Assembly: GCF_002198665.1 (NCBI RefSeq)
Contig: NZ_MWLM01000059.1
Span: forward strand, 1-56,125
Source: Novosphingobium sp. B 225
Lineage (GTDB): Bacteria; Pseudomonadota; Alphaproteobacteria; Sphingomonadales; Sphingomonadaceae
Reading direction: 5' to 3'
Length of the DNA stretch: 56,125 nt
Shown: positions 53,168 through 56,125 of the stretch, in pieces
Position numbering within the stretch: the stretch's first letter is position 1
Layout of the letters: each line of letters opens with the position of its first letter
Translations under genes and position numbers: made by a program
Notes under the pieces: generated by a model
What the model saw: only the letters and a program-made list of their open reading frames with translations
The model's database searches: none
What the model was told of the DNA's origin: nothing

Positions 53168-53971
53168 CTAGTCACTCAGCACATCCAGCACTTCATAGGC
53201 CAGCACCGCTCCGGCCACTGCGGCGTTCAGGCTGTCGGCGCGGCCCTTCATCGGCATGGTAACGCGCAGGTCGCAGGTCAGTTCGTAGTCTTCGGGCAGG
53301 CCGCGGCTTTCGTTGCCGACCATGATGAAGCACGGCGCCTGATAAGGCGCGCCGCGATAGGGCACAGCCTCGCGCAGGCTGGCGGCAACCAGCTGGCCCG
53401 GGCCGCCGCGCAGCCAGGGCAGGAATTCTTCCCACCGCGCCTGCACGATCCGCTGGGTGAACACCGCGCCCATGCTCGCCCGGACTGCCTCGACCGAGAA
53501 AGGGTCGGCGCAGGCGTCGATCAGGATCAAGCCGCCTGCGCCAACCGCATCACCGGTGCGCAGCATGGTCCCCAGGTTGCCCGGATCGCGCAGGGCCTGC
53601 GCGACCAGCCAGATCTTCGCGGCGGAGCGGTCCAGATTGACAAGGCTGGTGTCGAACTCGGCAAACACCCCGGCGACGGCCTGCGGGTTGTCCTTGCCGG
53701 TGACCTTGGCCAGCACGTCCTCGGCCATTTCCAGCACTTCACCGCCATTTGCCAGCACATCGGCTTCCAGCGCATCGAGCAGCGGATGGGCTTCGCGGCG
53801 CGTGGCCATCACCAGCACTTCGGGCAACCTGCCGCATTCGCGGGCATCGGTCAGCAGCCGCAGACCTTCGGCCAGGAACTTGCCCGCGGCCTTGCGATGT
53901 TTCTTTTCGCGAAGGGCGCGGAGCGCCTTGACGGCGGGGTTGGAGAACCCGGTGATCTCGCGGCGGGGCAA
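53168..53971 (-). CDS. TrmH/SpoU family RNA methyltransferase
   Basis: 267 residues from TTG 53971, with GAGGA eight bases upstream; TTG 53989 (overlapping the HPr gene) is the other candidate and no ATG is available. The SPOUT knot motifs are 'ALRDPGNLGTMLRTGDAVGA', 'IMVGNESRGLP' and 'MPMKGRADSLNAAVAGAVLA'. It 2'-O-methylates rRNA or tRNA; the target base is not readable. It follows ptsH closely, so it may share its transcript. Confidence 0.9.
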   Translation of the reverse strand: MPRREITGFSNPAVKALRALREKKHRKAAGKFLAEGLRLLTDARECGRLPEVLVMATRREAHPLLDALEADVLANGGEVLEMAEDVLAKVTGKDNPQAVAGVFAEFDTSLVNLDRSAAKIWLVAQALRDPGNLGTMLRTGDAVGAGGLILIDACADPFSVEAVRASMGAVFTQRIVQARWEEFLPWLRGGPGQLVAASLREAVPYRGAPYQAPCFIMVGNESRGLPEDYELTCDLRVTMPMKGRADSLNAAVAGAVLAYEVLDVLSD

Positions 53972-53975
53972 GGGT

Positions 53976-54254
53976 TCAGTCCTCGCCAAACCCGTCCTTG
54001 ACCAGGCCGACCAGCTTGAGCAGCGCCGGTTCCGCGCCGTCTCCGGATACTGCGATCTCGATGCTGTCGCCCTTGGCCGCGCCCAGCATCATCAGGCCCA
54101 GGATCGAACCGCCTTCCGCTTCTGCGCCATCCTTGAACACCTTGACGTGGAGCCCGTCACCCAGCTTGGCCACGGCGTTGACGAACTTGGCGCTGGCGCG
54201 GGCGTGGAGCCCCCGGTTGTTGACGATTTCGACGCTTTCGCGCTGCTCCGGCAT
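53976..54254 (-). CDS. ptsH: Phosphocarrier protein HPr
   Basis: 92 residues. The active histidine is H17 in 'NRGLHARASAKF', and 'GGSILGLMML' holds the regulatory serine position (S50, equivalent to Ser46). It passes phosphate to the EIIA-Man protein encoded 12 bases upstream. No sugar permease is encoded here, consistent with a regulatory PTS as in many alphaproteobacteria. Confidence 0.95.
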   Translation of the reverse strand: MPEQRESVEIVNNRGLHARASAKFVNAVAKLGDGLHVKVFKDGAEAEGGSILGLMMLGAAKGDSIEIAVSGDGAEPALLKLVGLVKDGFGED

Positions 54255-54266
54255 TGCGCTCCCCCC

Positions 54267-54674
54267 TTATTTCGCGTCCTGCCCCAGAAATTCGGAGGCA
54301 ATGGTTATATAGGTGCGACCAGCATCGCGCGCGGCGGTTACCGCCTGCTTCAGCTCCATGCAGCCGCGCGCCTTGGCCAAGCGGATCAGCATCGGCAGGT
54401 TGATCCCGGCGATCACCTCAACCTTGCCGGCCTGCATCAGCGAGATCGCCAGGTTGGATGGCGTGCCCCCGAACAAGTCGGTCAGAATGATGACGCCCTG
54501 ACCACTATCGACGGCCTTGACCGCATCGGCAATCTCGCGCCGGCGCAGTTCCGCATCGTCGTTGGGGCCAATGCACACGGTCGCCACGGCGTCCTGCCGC
54601 CCGACAACGTGCTGCATGGCATTCACGAATTCCTCGGCAAGCTTGCCGTGGGTGACCAGGATCAGACCGATCAT
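54267..54674 (-). CDS. PTS EIIA component, mannose family
   Basis: 135 residues from ATG 54674. The phosphorylated histidine is H9 in 'LILVTHGKLAEEF'; 'ILTDLFGGTPSNLA' is the second signature. Such single-domain EIIA-Man proteins serve regulatory roles (ManX/PtsM of alphaproteobacteria). It lies between rapZ and ptsH in one transcript. Confidence 0.93.
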   Translation of the reverse strand: MIGLILVTHGKLAEEFVNAMQHVVGRQDAVATVCIGPNDDAELRRREIADAVKAVDSGQGVIILTDLFGGTPSNLAISLMQAGKVEVIAGINLPMLIRLAKARGCMELKQAVTAARDAGRTYITIASEFLGQDAK

Positions 54675-54753
54675 AGGGGACCGTGTCTCCGCAGTTGCGA
54701 CCCGGCGAATCCTGCCGGAAAGTGGGGCCAATTGCCCGTCTCGACCGGCCCGG

Positions 54754-55683
54754 TCAATGCCTTATCTCCCGCAGGCCTTCCACCGCATCGGCGGCGCGGC
54801 TGGCAAGGTTGCGGTGAAGCACCGCCGGATCATATCCCGCCGCCCGCAGCGCCGCTGCGATCTGCTCGGCCGTGAAGACCGAGCGGTGCCGCCCGCCGGT
54901 GCAGCCAAAGGCCACGTTGACATAGGCTTTGCCCTGCGCCTGATAGCGCGGCAGCAGCAGCAGCACGAGGTCGCGGATCCGGGTAAAGGCTTCCTCCCAG
55001 GCCGGGTCCTTGCGGATATAGGCACCTACCGGCGTGTCCTGCCCGGTCTGCTCGCGCAGGTCCGGGTCCCAGTGCGGGTTGTCCAGGAACCGCATGTCGA
55101 ACACCAGATCGGCAATCGGCGGCATGCCCCGCGAAAAGCCAAAGCTGGTGATGGTCACCGTGGTCGGCAGCGGCGCATCCTGGCCAAAGCGTTCGCGGAC
55201 CGCCTGTTGCAGGTCATTGGTGGTATAGTCGGTGGTCGAGATCACCATGTCCGCCCAGCGCCGCAGCGGCTCCATCTGCTCGCGCTCGGCCGCGATGCCG
55301 GTGGCGGCGGGAACGTCCTGCGCCAAGGGGTGGCGGCGGCGGGTCTCGTTATAGCGGCGCTCCAGTTCCTGCCCGGAGCAGTCGAGGAACAGCGTGGTCA
55401 GTTCGATGTCCGGCCTGCCAACCAGCACTTTGACCCGGTCGATAACTTTGGCGGCATCGAACCCGCGGGTCCGCGAATCGAACCCGATGGCCAGCGGCGA
55501 CCGCAGATCCGGCGCAGGTGCATCGGGGCTGTCGATCAACCGGGGAAGCAGCCGGATCGGGAAGTTGTCGATCACTTCCCAGCCCAGATCCTCCAGCACT
55601 TTCAAAGCCGTGGTCTTGCCTGCGCCAAGCAGGCCGGTAACCAGCAATACACGCTGGCGGGGAGGGGCAGGGGTCTCACTCAT
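54754..55683 (-). CDS. rapZ: RNase adapter/nucleotide-binding protein RapZ
   Basis: 309 residues. Walker A is 'GLLGAGKTT' (17-25), and the C-terminal domain has 'VAFGCTGGRHRSVFTAEQIA', the RapZ signature. RapZ binds GlcN6P and, in enterobacteria, guides sRNA decay; in alphaproteobacteria its role is less clear, but the link to PTS genes is conserved. It is the first gene of rapZ-EIIA-ptsH-methyltransferase. Confidence 0.95.
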   Translation of the reverse strand: MSETPAPPRQRVLLVTGLLGAGKTTALKVLEDLGWEVIDNFPIRLLPRLIDSPDAPAPDLRSPLAIGFDSRTRGFDAAKVIDRVKVLVGRPDIELTTLFLDCSGQELERRYNETRRRHPLAQDVPAATGIAAEREQMEPLRRWADMVISTTDYTTNDLQQAVRERFGQDAPLPTTVTITSFGFSRGMPPIADLVFDMRFLDNPHWDPDLREQTGQDTPVGAYIRKDPAWEEAFTRIRDLVLLLLPRYQAQGKAYVNVAFGCTGGRHRSVFTAEQIAAALRAAGYDPAVLHRNLASRAADAVEGLREIRH

Positions 55684-56125
55684 CGCTGGCCCCCTAGATG
55701 GGCCTGCATAGCGGCGTTGTGAAGGGGGCGAAGCCGGGCTGTCCCCGGTGCACTTGGTAGACGCCCAACAGGGGTGGAAGTTGTGTGAACTTTGGGGCGG
55801 AAAGAGCGCTCTAAGCCATTAAGAATAAGAACGAATAAGGGATAGCTGAGCACTGCGCGCAAGTGCGAAAGTGTGACTTTGGCATCGTCACGCTGCGCCG
55901 CCCCACTTGTCCCGCGTGCCGCTGTAGGAAGCAATGAGGATAAGAAACCAGGCATCGCGGCAGAATCGCAGATCGCGGCGATGTAGGAAAGCTTTGTGTG
56001 CAGCGGTGCCGCCCCTGCCAGGGGTGAAAGCCAGGGGGGCAGACTTGGCCCGCCCCCTGCATGGCAATCTTAGGGTCAGGACCTATTAACCGCGCCTTCG
56101 AGGTTTGAGTCAGAATGGCTCAGGG
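55684..56125. other. Gene-free right edge, upstream of rapZ
   Basis: No convincing gene was found in these 442 bases. Alphaproteobacterial rapZ is normally preceded by hprK, but no HPr kinase motif is read here on the - strand. Notable are short G/C-tract palindromes (CCAGGGGTG ... CCAGGGGGGC near 56016-56039), the dyad-like GGTCAGGACC (56074-56083) and a low-GC stretch near 55816-55842 that may hold the rapZ promoter. Confidence 0.5.

Noticed and set aside
55680..55955. Possible hprK remnant upstream of rapZ
   Set aside because: The frame has no Walker A (GxSGxGKS) or other HPr-kinase motif; it is not recognisable as a decayed copy.
56115..56125. ATG at the right edge as a new gene start
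   Set aside because: Only three codons are visible and no ribosome site precedes it.

Overview
This is a GC-rich alphaproteobacterial chromosome segment, most likely from a sphingomonad (Novosphingobium-like). Lineage indicators are a SciP-type CtrA inhibitor, a DUF6456 protein beside an XRE regulator, the RapZ / EIIA-Man / HPr gene string, a long-chain polyprenyl diphosphate synthase of the ubiquinone type, an AHALKTPL-type sensor kinase, and an aerobic steroid-ring cluster of the ksh/hsa type. The assignment rests on protein recognition and gene order only; no database search was possible.

Region 1 (1-14943) is the most unusual part. It appears to be a trans-envelope electron-transfer locus. 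On the + strand, with 1-nt stop/start overlaps, lie a heme-binding GlcG/HbpS-type protein (cut by the window edge), a predicted outer-membrane beta-barrel, and a 1323-aa exported cytochrome with ten CXXCH motifs followed by an LVIVD-type beta-propeller. Facing them on the - strand is an operon of four genes: an FAD/NAD(P) oxidoreductase fused to two cyclic-nucleotide-binding domains and a four-cluster ferredoxin module, a five-helix membrane protein with two His-x13-His pairs (di-heme b type), a second ten-heme cytochrome anchored to the membrane with a cytosolic FHA domain, and a class-III-phosphodiesterase-like metallophosphoesterase. A TPR protein of CcmI/NrfG type is divergent from the operon. 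Together they read as cytosolic donor -> inner-membrane b heme -> periplasmic multiheme -> outer membrane, with cyclic-nucleotide and FHA inputs. No terminal substrate can be named from sequence.

Region 2 (14956-36812) is mostly core genome: an orphan Pycsar-effector-like (DUF5706) membrane protein, gdhA, tRNA-Pro(GGG), yajC-secD-secF, a GT4 glycosyltransferase with an XRE regulator, DUF6456, a DUF885 lipoprotein-like exported protein, an ABC-F ATPase, a D-amino-acid-transaminase-like enzyme, a PepSY / response regulator / histidine kinase / lipoprotein operon, a chorismate mutase operon, polyprenyl diphosphate synthase, a solenoid protein with a TonB-C-like tail, sciP and an aldo/keto reductase.

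Region 3 (36819-50518) begins with metC-sseA (sulfur metabolism), a Pro-rich membrane protein and queF. It then holds a catabolic block: a paired acyl-CoA dehydrogenase heterodimer, a SnoaL-like protein, a D-aminoacylase-like amidohydrolase, a Coq4-family protein and a flavin reductase on the - strand, divergent from hsaC-, hsaA- and kshA-like genes on the + strand. The latter are 9,10-seco-pathway steroid enzymes; hsaD, kshB and kstD are not in the window.

Region 4 (50661-56125) has peptide deformylase (with a natural five-His run), rmuC, a META-domain protein, a SpoU-type RNA methyltransferase, HPr, EIIA-Man and RapZ. The usual hprK is not found next to rapZ; the last 440 bases hold no recognisable gene.
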